Part shown: positions 10,801 to 23,620 of the stretch, in pieces | Layout of the letters: each line of letters opens with the position of its first letter | Position numbering within the stretch: position 1 is the first letter of the stretch | Source of the DNA: Lithospermum erythrorhizon | Lineage: Eukaryota; Streptophyta; Magnoliopsida; Boraginales; Boraginaceae | Length of the DNA: 64,000 nt | Direction of reading: 5' to 3' | NCBI GenBank assembly: GCA_019722365.1 | Contig: JADFUC010000709.1 | Coordinates: 496,001 to 560,000 of the forward strand | Position numbers and translations under genes: made by a program | The notes under the pieces: model-generated | What the model was told of the DNA's origin: nothing | What the model saw: only the letters and a program-made list of their open reading frames with translations | Databases searched by the model: none

Positions 10801-13800
10801 TTCAGCAGATTATCGATATTTGTTCTCACTGGCGTGAGATAAAGACTTTCTATCATGCTCCTTTAGTTGCTTATGTCGACCCGGCTGCCATGTACATCTT
10901 TCTTGATTTTCATGAGTTCTGTGATTGTCCTCTTGACTTGGTATTTTGAGTCAGGAACTAACTCAACAAGTTCTTGGCGTACCGGGCTCATGAAAATGTT
11001 GCCATTCGTTTAGCAAAATAAAATAAATTGTTCATGACACATGCTAAATTACCGAACTCGGACTCAAATGGATTGGACCATCGTACTAGTTGTTCGGACA
11101 TCCCTCGAATATTATGTGTCGACACGGTTTGTACTGCAATCGATTTATAATTCATGCTTAATAAAAGAAATTCTTGTGATTCATCCACTTGCATATCCGC
11201 AGTCAAATTGCTGTGAGTCTCTCCTTTTGCTCGAGAACTGCGTGAGACCATATAAGACTTTTCTTGATCGGAGATGCAGCATGTGGGGGCCGATTGTCGT
11301 CAACAAATCCTTTTGACTACTCACACATATACTTGACAGCCATTGAAAGCGCACTATCCATTTGAGTACAATTTAAACTATCAGCGTGCTAAACTAAAGA
11401 AGGCGTATGGCCTCCCGTACCAGCGTGGAGCAAAGTTTTCTCGAAGTCCTTCCTTGTGAGTATCCTTGAGCCTTGGCGATTTATTTCTAGTAACAACTCC
11501 CTTTTTCATGAGCATTCTTGAAGATCTATTTGGTTCCTATGATATTATAATCTTGGAGTGCAGGCCTGACTACCATCTGTCATTTCTTTGGCTGAAGCAA
11601 TTCGTCTTGCGTAGCATTTATCTAATTAACTGCGTCTTTGAGGCTTAAATTGACATTAACTTTTGGCTCCTTTAGATGTAAACAGTTTTCTCCAATAAGG
11701 CCCAACTATTTTTACGTAGTCATTTGGTTCACTTCGTTAGCATTTGCTTGCTTGATCGATCTACGATAATGTTGTCCCATTGCGTTGGATTCTTTTAGAT
11801 TATTGGTTGGTTGTATGACATTGTCATCGCGTGTGTTGTCAACACGCTTTTAAATGTGACATGTTAATTGTTATGACGGTTGTTATTGACAGTTATAAAT
11901 ATTCAGATATTAAATGCAAACTCTGAATAGGCATTGTCATTAGACTCCGCGTGACAGGTCGCTTTTGTTAAACAAGTAGAGCCTACTTATGTAGGTAATT
12001 ATCCGAATATGCCTTAAATGATTTTGACATCAAGTTTATGCCTTGGCGTAAGATTAAACAAAGAATATAGCACAAGCTACCAAATATAGAAAATATTGAA
12101 TATTTGGCTTTCTCCTTCATTTCATAATTTGTGTTTGTACACAGTAAATAGAGTGGCAAGTTATGGATGTGACGAGGCCGGTGTTGATGGTCTCGGTCCA
12201 AAACTTCGAGGATGTTTTTAGCAAGAATCGCGACCCGTGTCATCCTGCTTGAATAGTTTGATTCTTTCACTCCATGATACCGTTTATTATTATAATGGGG
12301 CGGAGAATTCATGAGTAATTCTTCGTCGGCCACAGTCGGCAAATTTGAATTTTCGAGCGACTTCCTTGAACATAAGTTGTTGAATATTCTTGTAATTAGT
12401 ATTGACCTAATAGCATTGCCATAATTCGGCATTCTCGCATTTCCCTCTGGAAACTTGTTTGGAGCTCAGCGTATGCTTGATGTCGGTGGCGCCGTTCCAT
12501 GGATAGCAGTTTTTCATGAGTCGTGGCCAGTATGCCTCGCTTCTTCAAAACTTGCTTTCCAAAATTGCCATCATACATAGTGGCTTATCTTGATAAGATT
12601 TGCGATTAACCGCCGACCAATAAACATCGGTTAAGCCCCAGTAAAAGCAATTAACATTGACTCCGTTTTTTGATAATTTTTCCTTTTCAAATCACCAAAG
12701 TGACATGATACTTGGTAAACAAAGGTAGAGATAAGCCTTTTCCTGCTCGTATGTCTTGAAACTGACCACTATGAAATGCAATTAGATTGGGATGATGTTT
12801 TAAAGAGGAGATGTAATGATTGATAGTATTCATAACGATCCAGCCAGGGGATTTCGCGAGTTATCTTTTTGCTTTCTCTTAGTCGTATAGCTTGCTTGGA
12901 ATAAATAGCAATGTAGCATTTCTTTCCACAATAATGACAATACCAACGTTGCTCCTCTTACGTTGGTGACATTGTTGCTTTTTCGATCGTTAACGGATAG
13001 ACCAAACTTCACCATACAAAATTTGGTATATGGTTTGAATAGTTTTCTTTGTTAAAGCGATTCTGTACTATACGTGAAACTTTTTGAAACTTAGAATCTC
13101 TCTAGAATATAAATGAATTCATCATTTTTCCAGATCCACTTGTTTTAGTGCATTAACTTGAGCTCTCGGTGATGAATCTGTGATCTTGAATCAACTTACA
13201 ATTTCTTGGTTTCTCGTTTTAGGTTTTCGATTTATTTTCTTTTCAGAAAATCCTTTGTTATAAAATGGCTGTAAGTTCCATCATTTGGTGTATGAGTTTA
13301 TAAATTCTCATCGCCTCTTAATCTGATCAAATCTTCCTCATTCTCAAAGCTTTTGTAAATCCCATGATATGAGTTAGCTCAGCGGCTCAAGTAAGGCCCA
13401 TAAGGATTTGTTAGCAGTCCATCATCCATTCGACTCTTGATCGCTCAGGTTGAGTAGTAATGTTTTTATTGCTTTTTAGGAATAGTTTGGACACTACGTT
13501 TTGAACCATGTCCCCGAGCACTTCCCATTCTAAATTGAATACCTTTTGGTCAAGCTCATTGACATGTGCATAGTTACCTAACTTTTGCGAACTTCTTCCT
13601 TTTGTTATTTGTCTTTGTCGGTGGCGGATGGACTAAATACTCCCGTTAAATGGTTTTTTGTCATCGTTTGAGAGTTTTGTTAAGTTCTTAGGAAACATAG
13701 TTATGGTTTCCCCCGATTGTATAAATGGAAACATCTCTGAGCCTTGACTTTTTAAAAGCAACTCCTTTTCTTGCTTACTAGACTACGTTCATTAGTGACA

Positions 13801-16212
13801 TAGAGATGTAGCCAAATTACCAATCAGTTAAATCGAACTCATGGTAGTCAAATCTTAAGCTTCTTGATATTTGTTATCTTATGAGAAAGCGAAACCTTTT
13901 GAGCAACATTCTTATACTTTCCTCCTGAGTTTTCATTGTTAGTAGGATTCGTTTCAACGAAAAGACTAGATTGTACATTATCCTTGATTAATGTTATTTG
14001 TACATGACTATAGATTCGTCTTCTTCCATTTTTGAGCTTAGTCTACGTTGTTAACACATTTGAGTCACAAACATTAAATGCCTTTAAAATTCATTCGTAT
14101 AGGTTTGCAAAGTATCCCCAAGCGGTTTTGCCGTGATGCCTTGGTGGAAAGCTATGGATATATGAGTATAAATACAAATTCATAATTCGAGGGATCTTAA
14201 AGTGCATCTTATATTGTTTTGTCAAAAACATATATTTACAATATATGAATAAGCAGTACTTACATTCTGACGGAGTAAATTCCCTTAAGTTCGTAAATTA
14301 GCGTGAACATTTGTTTCCTCATTTCCGCTTGTTGTAATATCGTCATTATGATATCTCTAGTTGGTCCACACCGGAAGAGGTTGAATCCAGAACTAATTTA
14401 TGCTAGTAAAAATAAGGATGAACAAAACCCGGAAAAACCCCAAATTCTTGGGAGAATTTCGGCCAAGAAGCGTGCTGAGTTTGATAAATTTTCTCAAAAC
14501 TTATGATAAAAAAAACCTAAAAGTTTGCTTTATAGACTAGATTAAAACAGCTGATAATGGCCGTTAAGTATTAAACATTTCGTTAACTACATTAGTTGAT
14601 TCAAGGCCAATGAGTTCTTAATGATTGAGCTATTTAATTAAAATTTAAATTCTCAAGCTAGTAATGAAATTGATATCAATAATCTTTCAAGTTGCTCGAT
14701 AAATACTAAAAATCACTCGAATCAGGTGAAATAACTATTTAATTGATTCTATTTGTTCAATCGTTCTACATAAAAATGTAGAACCGCATGACCGGCCATT
14801 TCTCAATTATAGATTCTACTTTAATTTATACATGAAATATAACTTTCAAGCATCATTTTAACATATTATTATGCCTTGAAACAGATAATAGTAAGTTGTA
14901 TAATAATAATTGACCAATTACTATTATTATAGCGATTAATAAGTAAGATCAACAATCGCTTCATAACCTTAAATTATCATGAAACCACTTTTGACCATAT
15001 CATAATTCTTAAGTTGAGCAATTTAAGTTACGATGTCGCGTTTAGCAATTTAAGTAAATGAATTGATCTGATGCTCGCCAGCAGGCGTAATAAATGGAAT
15101 CAATTCTCATTGATTTCCAACTTGATACATGTGTTGATAAACTTAAACACAGGAAATATACAGCATTTGAAGATAAGCGTTCATGGCCTTGTCGTTTCTT
15201 CAAAAGCGAGTTCTGATGCTTGCAGATCAGTCGTCTTGGAAACTGCGTCGGCTCGTTTATTTGTTGGTGACGGTTGGTGTTAATCCCGTCCGAATATTGT
15301 TTCCATTGTCTTGATGTCCATGGTTTAAGGAATGCGATCGTCCCCCAGCCTTCAGGTAGTTAGTTCCATGAGAACATGTGGTCGAGTAGTAGAGCCTCAT
15401 TCACAAACGCTTCCATTTGCGAATTACGCGTCCCCAAAACATACGTTAGAGTGTGCGTTGTATAAATTGAAAAAATGTAATCGATACGTCACATTGGGTT
15501 GTCGATTACAAGCGTAACAACTCTAAGGCCGAAACTGCACAGAGAGTAAAGCCAGCAAAGTAAAAACCACCGGCGTCAAATGGTTCGATTCTTGGCGTGC
15601 ACGTGCGGTGGACGGCGCGCTGATGAAGGATTTACCAAGAGTACAAATAGGCATGGATGCCACGTTCTTGCATACTGTTCTGCTTGTCACGAGATGTATA
15701 GGTCGATACTGCGTATCCTCATTTCACGTCTACTTATTCTGAGTATGTGTCTCTTATGTGTTTAACAAAAAGTAGGGCTGATATATGATGTGCAATCCCC
15801 AAGGTTTATAGGCCAGCTCAAATGCATTCGGCCTCTGAAAATAAAAGCTACAGCTGGTTGCGCCATGAAATCTGATGCATAAATCTCTCTTGTTTCGATT
15901 AAATGCTTACAGGTTTACATTAGAGGCGACTTTTATATGGTCTTGACCTTGAGCACGTTTATTGTAAAACTACCATAAACAAAACTTTAAAATCTAAGTA
16001 AATACAATAAATGCAATCGGTCCTATTTCCTTCTTTATTTTAGGCGTGTGTATCTTGGGCGATCATGCGAGTAATGTATTTTCCGTTAACAAATCATGCT
16101 CTAGAGATCTTAACATAAATGGAAACAAAATATTCTTTGAAAGATACAATGCGCCCTCGAGCTTTATTCTTTATAAAACTGATAGGCGACAGAAATCTTG
16201 GCCAAACTAACA
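10800..16212 (-). mobile_element. Decayed interior of retroelement(s), no intact gene
   Basis: This block lies upstream, on the minus strand, of the copia RNase H remnant and is probably the rest of that element, possibly with nested insertions. Only short open frames survive on either strand and I could not assign integrase, protease or gag with confidence. No host gene is apparent. Confidence 0.45.
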
Positions 16213-16436
16213 GACTCGAAATAAAAAACAAAAAAGAATTGAACGTGGTCGAAATAAAACCAAATTAAATTGAAGTAATTCAAGCTAAAATCCAGTATAC
16301 TGAAAGAACTACAATTCAATTCAATGGAGTTTCGATTAAGGTTACATTATATAAATCGATTCTAACTACAAAACAAACGGCTTTTGAATTAATTTTAGTA
16401 AGCAAATTAAACTATTTCGCTTATGAATAGCTTGAT
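16213..16436. repeat. Right copy of the ~230-base direct repeat
   Basis: Matches 9404-9640 in the same orientation, from gactcgaaataaaa to the gcttgatta region. It ends about 60 bases before the ATG of the SNM1-like gene, so it now provides part of that gene's upstream sequence. Confidence 0.85.
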
Positions 16437-16498
16437 TATGAAATAAACTACAATAGTTGGTACAATCTCCTCCAAATATCTCCCCCTTTCTCTCCGAG

Positions 16499-19121
16499 AT
16501 GACGATCGAATTACCAGAGAGATTGCCATATTCAGTGGACACATTTTCAGAAGCTTCGAATCGAAAGAGACATCATTTCGTAACACATGCTCATAAAGAC
16601 CATTCAATTGGTATAACTCTATACGCATCTTTCCCAATATATTCCACCTCAATTACCAAATCCATTCTCCTTATTCATTACCCCAAGGTATTAAATATTA
16701 ATATACGACCTCCGTCCCAAAAAGATTGTCCATTTTTTAATATCACTGTATTTTTTTGCAGCTGGATGAATCGTTGTTTGTGAATATTGAAATTGGGCAG
16801 ACTTTGGTTATTGATGGAGATTTCTCGGTTACTGCTTTTTGATACTAATCCATTATTAAGTTTAATTTCTTCTGTTTTTGTTTCAGATTTGGATTTATAT
16901 AATTGTTTGAGAAATTCTTGAATTATTGTATCTGGTATACTGAACTTATTATGTAGTCATTATTTTTTTTTTTAGATAAAGAACCATTGTCCTAGAAAGG
17001 AAGATGTAATTGTTCAAAGCTCAATTTTAGTTCAAGTCTCTAACCTCAAACAGTTTTCCAAGTTTTATTAAGTTTCAGGATTTTAGCCAATTAATAAGTT
17101 TTATTCAAGCCCATGTGATCTATTTTAGTTTATTATAGCTCTTAAAGCCATTACTGAGTAATTTTATCAAGGGGCGATATTTCAAATTGAAAGGTGATAC
17201 ATGTCTGACTTTCAACTTTGAAGTCCAGGTGCTATTATGCTCTTGTTTGAAGGCAGTTTCGGCAATTATCTTCACACAGGAGACTGCAGGCTCACTCCAG
17301 AGTGTTTGCGGAACTTACCTGACAAATACATGGGCAGAAAGGGTCAGGCACCCAGGTGCCGGTTAGATTGCATTTTCTTAGATTGCACATTTGGAAAATT
17401 TCCACAGTCAATGCCTAGTAGGCAATCAGCAACTCAACAGGTATTCATTTTTTCTCGACTACTTGTGAATTATGATTTTACCATCAGGATATATCAGATT
17501 ATTATTGCTGCATATATCAGATTGTTAGAGCTAAAAATGATCCTTTTTCCAGTATTGCTGCTGTTATTTCAGTTTAGTTGACTTGTTCCTACATTTGATA
17601 ATAAAAACAACAGCAGATCTAAAGATTTATTTATTTGTCCATGCTAAAGGGTGAATTGTAGATGACAAGATATATTCCAATTGTCCATTTTGGACATTTA
17701 TATTTTCTTGTATATAATACTTCTACAGGATTGTCGGAAATCTTTTTTTTAAAATTACCTGTTAAGTCAGCCTCATAGGACAATGTGATGTGGTTTTCCT
17801 TTTCTATATATTATTATAGTAATCATGTATTAAATGTTGATTGACCATGAAGCAGGCAATCAATTGTATATGGAAGCATCCGGAAGCCTCTATAGTTTAT
17901 CTTGCCTGTGATCTTCTCGGGCAAGAAGAAGTGCTTGTAAATGTTTCTCGGACATTTGGAAGCAAAATTTATGTTGATAAAGAAAAAGATCCAGAATGTT
18001 TTCAGACTCTGGAGCTTATAGTTCCTGAAATTTTGTCATCAGATACATCTTGCCGTTTCCAATTATTTGATGGGTGTCCAGGAGTGTATGAAAGAGCTCA
18101 TGCCAAGATTTTAGAGGCTCGCTCTAACCTCCACCAAGAGCCTCTGGTCCTGCGAGCTTCTGCACAATGGTATGCATTTGAGGGAGGGTCTTCAGATACT
18201 GAAAAGAGAAAGAAAGAGATATATGATCAAGCAGTTCGAGACTTGTTTGGTGTCTGGCATGTGTGTTACTCGATTCACTCTTCAAGGGAGGAAGTAGAGT
18301 GGGCCTTGCAGCTGCTAGCACCTAAATGGGTCGTGTCAACTACACCATCTTGCAGGGCTACAGAACTTAGTTATGTCCAGAAGAAATGTAAACTAACTGC
18401 TGATAACCCTTTCTGGAAGCTTTTAAACATTCACATTGAAGTATTATCAAGCTCTGATGTGTTGGGCAAAGGTTTGAGTTATATCTTGGAGGAGACAGAT
18501 ACTGGCAATCATGTTAAATGCCACACCGAGCCAATTGTAAAACCTTCTAGTCCTCTTAGGAAGCTGATGGCCCAGTCTCATCCGAGCAAAAGAGCATGTA
18601 TCACGTTATTTGGAAGAGCTAGGCTTGGCCCCCACCATCCTATTTTTATGAATGCTGAGGACGAAATTGTAACTGGAGATGGTGATTCTTACCAAACTTC
18701 TAATAAGCCTGAGATTCATATTCTGCCAATTAGAGAGGTTGCAGAAGGGGAGCTTAGGTCACCTGAGAAAATTAAAACGAAAGATGCCACCGTGACAAAA
18801 AACAACAGTGTTGAATCTCGGTCACTGGAGGAGATAAAATCTGAAAATGATGATTCTACCCTCATAGATTTGAGTAGGGATGAGACCTCTGCTGCACAGA
18901 TAAAGGAGGCTGTAGAAGTTGGCTTCAGAACACTTGCAGAAGCTGAGGGGGTAGATGTTTCTGAAACCAAACTCCAGTTGGAGGATGCAGAAAATAACAA
19001 GTGCCATTATGATGAAAACATGAGAAAGTTCTATAGATCAATGCATGTGGTTATGCCTCGGCCTCTTCCTTCCTTGGTCAAGCTCATGAATGGAAACAAA
19101 TATGCCAAAAGGAGATTCTAG
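16499..19121 (+). CDS. SNM1-like metallo-beta-lactamase/beta-CASP DNA repair protein, exon 2 damaged
   Basis: Relative of the SNM1/Apollo/Artemis nucleases, which trim DNA ends in cross-link and break repair. It matches what I recall of the Arabidopsis At1g27410-type protein. Exons: 16499-16687, 16762-about 16840, 17229-17440, 17856-19121 (stop TAG). Visible: motif 2 HAHKDH at residues 30-35; LFEGSFGNYLHTGDCRL with the motif 4 aspartate; LDCIFLDCTFG; YLACDLLGQEE; FGVWHVCYSIHSSREE and WVVSTTPSC for the beta-CASP region. After that comes a long acidic tail of over 150 residues with no recognised domain. Exon 2 reads ...SVTAF and then meets TGA at 16840; the motif 3 sequence (family form DANHCPG) and the donor expected there are missing. 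Exon 3 starts in phase 1, as if joined to an intact HCPG exon. The gene is therefore either a fresh pseudogene or misread at this spot. Confidence 0.85.
16703..16760. repeat. MITE-end fragment in intron 1 of the SNM1-like gene
   Basis: The text acctccgtcccaaaaagatt at about 16709 is the typical terminal motif of plant Stowaway-type MITEs. No matching opposite end was found within the short intron, so this is only a fragment. Confidence 0.5.
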
Positions 19122-20297
19122 ATCTCCATTTAACTACGGATTATCAGCCTTTATAGTACCTACTACACAGCTCGCAGGTGGTGGAGGTTTCTTCCACCTT
19201 CGACACATTTACTTCAAAAGTCTCATATTTTCGACTCCTGACAAGTTGCCAGATTCAAGTAGTTGAGAAGTAATTCACAGGAGTTACTTGGTCATCTCAT
19301 TCGAGTTTTTTTAGTATGGAGTTGTTTCGCAAGTCAGCATCATAAAGGCTTGAGTTAAATGTCCTAAATGGTTGAGGTGAATTCTGTTGAATAATGTAAG
19401 CCCATTATTTGAAAGATCGAGATACTTTTACTGAAGCAGCTAGACTGTCTCTAGCAATGTAACTCCAATTATTTTCCAAATTACTGAAGCAGCTAGACTT
19501 ACGTATTACAGCTCCTGATAGATGACTGCTTTCCTCTTTCTCTTGCTTGCTCCAATGTGTTGCTGACGATGTTTGAGGCTCAGTGACTTGGAGTATGGAG
19601 AACTGGCTCTGGGAGAAACTTGTGTCTGGGTAAAGACGACATTTAGGATCATTCGTGAAACCCGGAATTCGTTGCCAAGGGACCCCTCATACATGGCCCT
19701 AGCAGGGTATGTTTAGACAATCAGCATCAAGAGCCGTCTCTAACATTATCCAAGACACCGGTTGTCCGGGTCATTAAAGGCATCGAAGTTGTTTCAAGTT
19801 CGTTCAATCTCATCTCTTTGTTTTGCTTGCATCAATTTTCTCTTGGGGTTCTTGTTTTTATTGATAATTGCCACTTTAAGATTTTATTCATTTTCATAAG
19901 CTTTGTCTATCCATATAGTTGTCTGATTGAAGTTCGCTCTATTAAGTATTCTGCTTTGGTTAAGAGATCCGTGTATAGGTCTTCTTATGATGAGGCAGAA
20001 ATGAGTGGTAATTCCTCTCTAGACTAACTTATGGTGCTGGTAGAGAGTTTTGTTCTCTCCCCACCCACTCCCTCCTCTTCCTTTGTAGTTAAGTTACTAG
20101 TCATACATCTAAATGTAATTCAGTGAGAACTCAAACATGTCATACAAGAATTATTTATTTAAAATAGAGCTGAATATACTAAATAACTTACTGTTCTTTT
20201 CTGTTGGAATAACTTTTACTCATACATCCTGAGGATTTCTGCAGGATGCATAGGCATGAGCACACTAGAAAATGAGTAATATTCACAATAGTAAATA
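19122..20297. other. 3' flank of SNM1-like gene, no clear gene
   Basis: This holds the likely 3' UTR of the SNM1-like gene and spacer. The fragment cttactgaagcagctagac-like text occurs twice (about 19430 and 19482). Short open frames at 19506-19694 (minus) and 19818-20027 (plus) have no recognisable content. Confidence 0.4.
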
Positions 20298-21035
20298 TCA
20301 ATTTACAACATGAGACGGCTGTAACTTTGGAACTTCCTTAGATTCTCTCATAGTCGAGCTGATCTGACTGCCATTGCACACAAGAGATTTAAAAGACTTG
20401 TCAGTAAAAATTGACAATTTTCATGTATTTGAATGTAGGCTAGAAGAATCCAGTGAACAATAGTTAGTTACCTTAATAAGCATATCTGTCGGAAGCCAAG
20501 CTGGTGCAGTTGGTATTCCTACCCATGCAATCTGTAGAATATTGGTTCGTATACTAGTCAGGGAGGATACTAGTTGCATACATGTTTTTCGTTCCGTTTA
20601 CTGCTTCAACGTTCAGGGAACATTAAGCTGCATTCATATCAATCTCTTCCCTTTGATATGAATAGTTAAACCTCAATTTCATAGGAGATTATGAGAACAT
20701 ATGCTAATAAAGAGTTTTTAATTATCTAAGGACGAGGACAACTTGATGTGCAAAAAGTTTCTGCTATACTCAGGGTGTTAAATAAGGTTAGCTCTACTTT
20801 TGCATCTTCTTTTTTGTAGTCTTACTTGATGACATGTAATGTTGTGTCAACACTCAACACCTACTTCAACTGAAAAATCAACTACGTCTGGTATACTCTC
20901 ACAATACTCAAATATGCGCAAGTCCAGCACCTACATTTTAGGACAAGATGAATGAAATTAGGCATGTAACTGAGCATAATAGTATGAACACAAGTAGCGT
21001 AATAAACAATACCTCGCCACGATTCCTCACCAAAT
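20298..21035 (-). CDS. Unassigned gene fragment, three exons that splice in frame
   Basis: I do not recognise this protein. On the minus strand three pieces join cleanly: 21035-21013 (encoding DLVRNRGE), 20531-20472 (IAWVGIPTAPAWLPTDMLIK) and 20396-20298 (starting SFKSLVCNGSQ, ending in stop TGA). Donors are gtattg and gtaact; acceptors follow ggaag, ctacag and gacaag. The phases agree throughout, and exons 2 and 3 are whole-codon units. That consistency is the main argument for a real C-terminus. No 5' exon in the right phase (phase 1) is visible upstream, so the fragment may be a truncated duplicate. Alternatively the pattern may be chance. Confidence 0.35.
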
Positions 21036-21240
21036 CTTCCAAAACAAAGTAACAAGTCAAATTGGTTTATCTCAGAACCACATGCTCAGATGGATAATCA
21101 CGTAACATATGCTTCCACATAATTTAACTGTTAGTTATTTATGTATTGACTATTGAGGCATTTAGTTAGATGTAAATACCAGTATAACAATCTGTAGTGA
21201 GAATCATAATGGGATACCATTGCATATATACACTGTAGAC

Positions 21241-21441
21241 TCAAGCTGGAGTGGTATCCTTCTCTGGAGGTTTGGTAGCAGTTGCAATATTCTCCTTGGA
21301 TTTAGGTGGAGTTTCAGCAGCAGCTTTAGTTACGTATGGAAAACGAAGAATAAGGGGATCTTTTTTCCATGTTGTAGTGTGTGATAGTGTTGATGTGTTG
21401 TATAAGAAGGTGCTCTGGGTGAATGCTGCAGAAAATGCCAT
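21241..21441 (-). CDS. Small ORF with plastid transit-peptide character
   Basis: A 66-codon frame on the minus strand begins MAFSAAFTQSTFLY, is rich in Ser and Thr with few acidic residues over its first 35 positions, and then turns to Lys, Pro and Glu (KAAAETPPKSKEN). This composition is that of a chloroplast transit peptide followed by a short disordered tail. It might be a complete small plastid protein or the first exon of the fragment at 20298-21035. However, the one plausible donor inside it (about codon 37, phase 0) does not match the phase that fragment needs. Function unknown. Confidence 0.35.
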   Translation of the reverse strand: MAFSAAFTQSTFLYNTSTLSHTTTWKKDPLILRFPYVTKAAAETPPKSKENIATATKPPEKDTTPA

Positions 21442-21559
21442 GATGACAGGATAGATATTAATTATTATGTTTTCTTGATTATAAATTTTCGTAGCCTCAT
21501 AGATAAGGAAATGAAATTTGTGGTTTATAGTAACTTTTGATCTTGTTTTTGGGCTTCGA

Positions 21560-23620
21560 TATATTAAGTTAATTCATCTTATTTTAATGAAATTCATGTT
21601 ATATATAACTACAAAAGTGTGATCGAATAAGGTGTTTATTAAATTTTTGAAGACTAAAAGTAAAATGATAAATTCATAGTTGGTGTCGTAATAAATGACT
21701 TAAAATAGAATTCTAATAAGGTATGATGTGTGAGTTACTTGAATTTTATCATTTCTTTAATTTTATCTTAATGAATAAAATTAAGCTATAATTAAGATTT
21801 ATAGATTTAACGTTTAATTTTATCATAAAAATAATGAGAGCCAGAACATAGTGATTGCATTGAATTTGATCATTTTAAATAATTTTATTATCAAATAGTT
21901 AAATGAATTAAAGGGAATTATCATGAGGTTTCATAGATTTGATAATTTCTTCATTTTATATAAATGAATAAATAAATTCTAAGAGTTATATTGGAAGTTA
22001 AATTTTCTTTTCATTTCTTCAAATTTTCATGTAAATAAATGAATCAGGATTCTGTTGAGTTAAAACATGGATTTTTATGTAAATGATTAGATGAATTAAG
22101 AAGGTATTATAGAATTGCATGATTTTATTAATGATTAAGAAGATATTATTAGATTAATAATTTTTATCATTCTAAATTTTTATATTTTATAAATAAATTC
22201 ACACATGTAATTTTAAAATAAATTGATAGGTAATTAGTAAATTAATAAGACATGTGAGTTAGCAGTTTTCTCAGATTCTTGGAACTTTTATCTAAATGAT
22301 TAAATGAGAATTAAGTATCAATAATTACATAAATTTTAACATTTCTTAAATTGCATAAAAAATAAATAGAATTAAGAAGGTATCGCGATGATAGAATTAA
22401 GAATATCGCCAGGGTTACATGGGTGATCAATTTTTATAATGATCAATAAAATTAGAAGTTATTATTGGGTTACATGAATTTGATCATTTAACGTTTTATG
22501 TAAATGATTAAATATAATTAAAGTTATCTAATGGAATTTATGATTTTAAATATTTCTTTAATTTTATGTAAAATTAAATAGATAAGAGGTATCATGAGAG
22601 TTAAAATTTTTATGTAAATGATTAAATAGAATTAAGAGAAGGTATTATGGTGATTTTATAGTAGTCAAATAAATTAAGAAGGTTTAGGATTCATGTAATT
22701 TTTATATATAAGAATTAAGAAGGTATGTGGGAGTTCATTTTATATAATAGTTAAATAAAATTGAAGATATATTGAGATAACGTAGATTTGATCGTTTCTT
22801 AGTTTATGTAATGGTTAAATAAATTAAGGGTATCATCATTCATCAATTTTAATACTTCTTCAATTTTTATGTAAATAATTAAATAGAATTAAGAAAATAC
22901 CATGTGAGTTACATGGATTTTTATGTAAATGATTAAATATAATTAAGAATGTATTATGGGGAGTTTAAATGAATTTTGCATTCTTGATATTTATGTAAAA
23001 ATAAATAAAATTAAAACGCTTATGGTAGAATTAAGAAAGGGGTAATAAGTGTGAGTTCACATGAATTTTATATAATAATTAAATAGAAATTAGAAATATC
23101 TTGAGTTACAGAGAATTGATCATTTCTTTAATTTTTATGTAAATGATTAAATAGAATTAGAAGGTATCGCAAAGTTACATGAATTTTAATATTTTCAATT
23201 TTATGTAAAGAGCCATGAGAATTAAGAAGGTATCATGAGAGTAAAATAGATTTTTATGTAAATGATAAATATAATTAAGAAGATATCATGGGAGTTACAT
23301 GAATTTTATCATTTCTTCAATTTTGTGTAAATGATTAAATCGAATTTAGAAAATATAAATTCATTCTTTCATGTCATTATTTAATTTTTATGTAAATTAA
23401 AGATTGAAGAAAGCTTGTCTGACATGTAAATATTTTACTCTAGAGCAAAAGATACTAAATATTTTTAATAAAATAATAAATAAAATATTATATTTTACTA
23501 CCAATAAAATTACATAAAAAGCCACGTAAGTATAATTAACAAGGTATCGTGAAGTTACGTGAATTTTATAATTTAACTTTGAATTTTATATAAAGCTAAA
23601 TATTAGAAGCGCGATATGAA
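21560..23620. repeat. AT-rich satellite-like array
   Basis: For about 2 kb, degenerate copies of one theme recur: atgtaaatgattaaataga, attaagaaggtatcatg, gagttacatgaattttatca and tttcttcaatttttatg, in that order. The repeat length is roughly 80-110 bases with many indels, and no copy is coding. Clear copies lie near 22610, 22860, 23130 and 23280. The array ends near 23620 where composition changes. Confidence 0.8.

Noticed and set aside
14303..14506. 67-codon plus-strand ORF with a basic Lys/Glu tail
   Set aside because: It lies in decayed retroelement DNA, has no family resemblance and no splice context.
16982..16993. AACCATTGTCCT as a cryptic exon restoring NHCP in the SNM1-like gene
   Set aside because: A T-rich acceptor-like run precedes it, but no GT donor follows and the frame does not join exon 2 to exon 3; probably coincidence.
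18716..19007. Minus-strand Ser-rich ORFs
   Set aside because: Antisense of the acidic tail of the SNM1-like protein; the composition follows from the opposite strand.
17841..19121. Long ORF taken as a complete 426-residue protein starting at ATG 17847 or before
   Set aside because: A splice acceptor ending in gaagcag at 17855 and the family text INCIW immediately after show that this is the last exon of the SNM1-like gene, not a separate gene.
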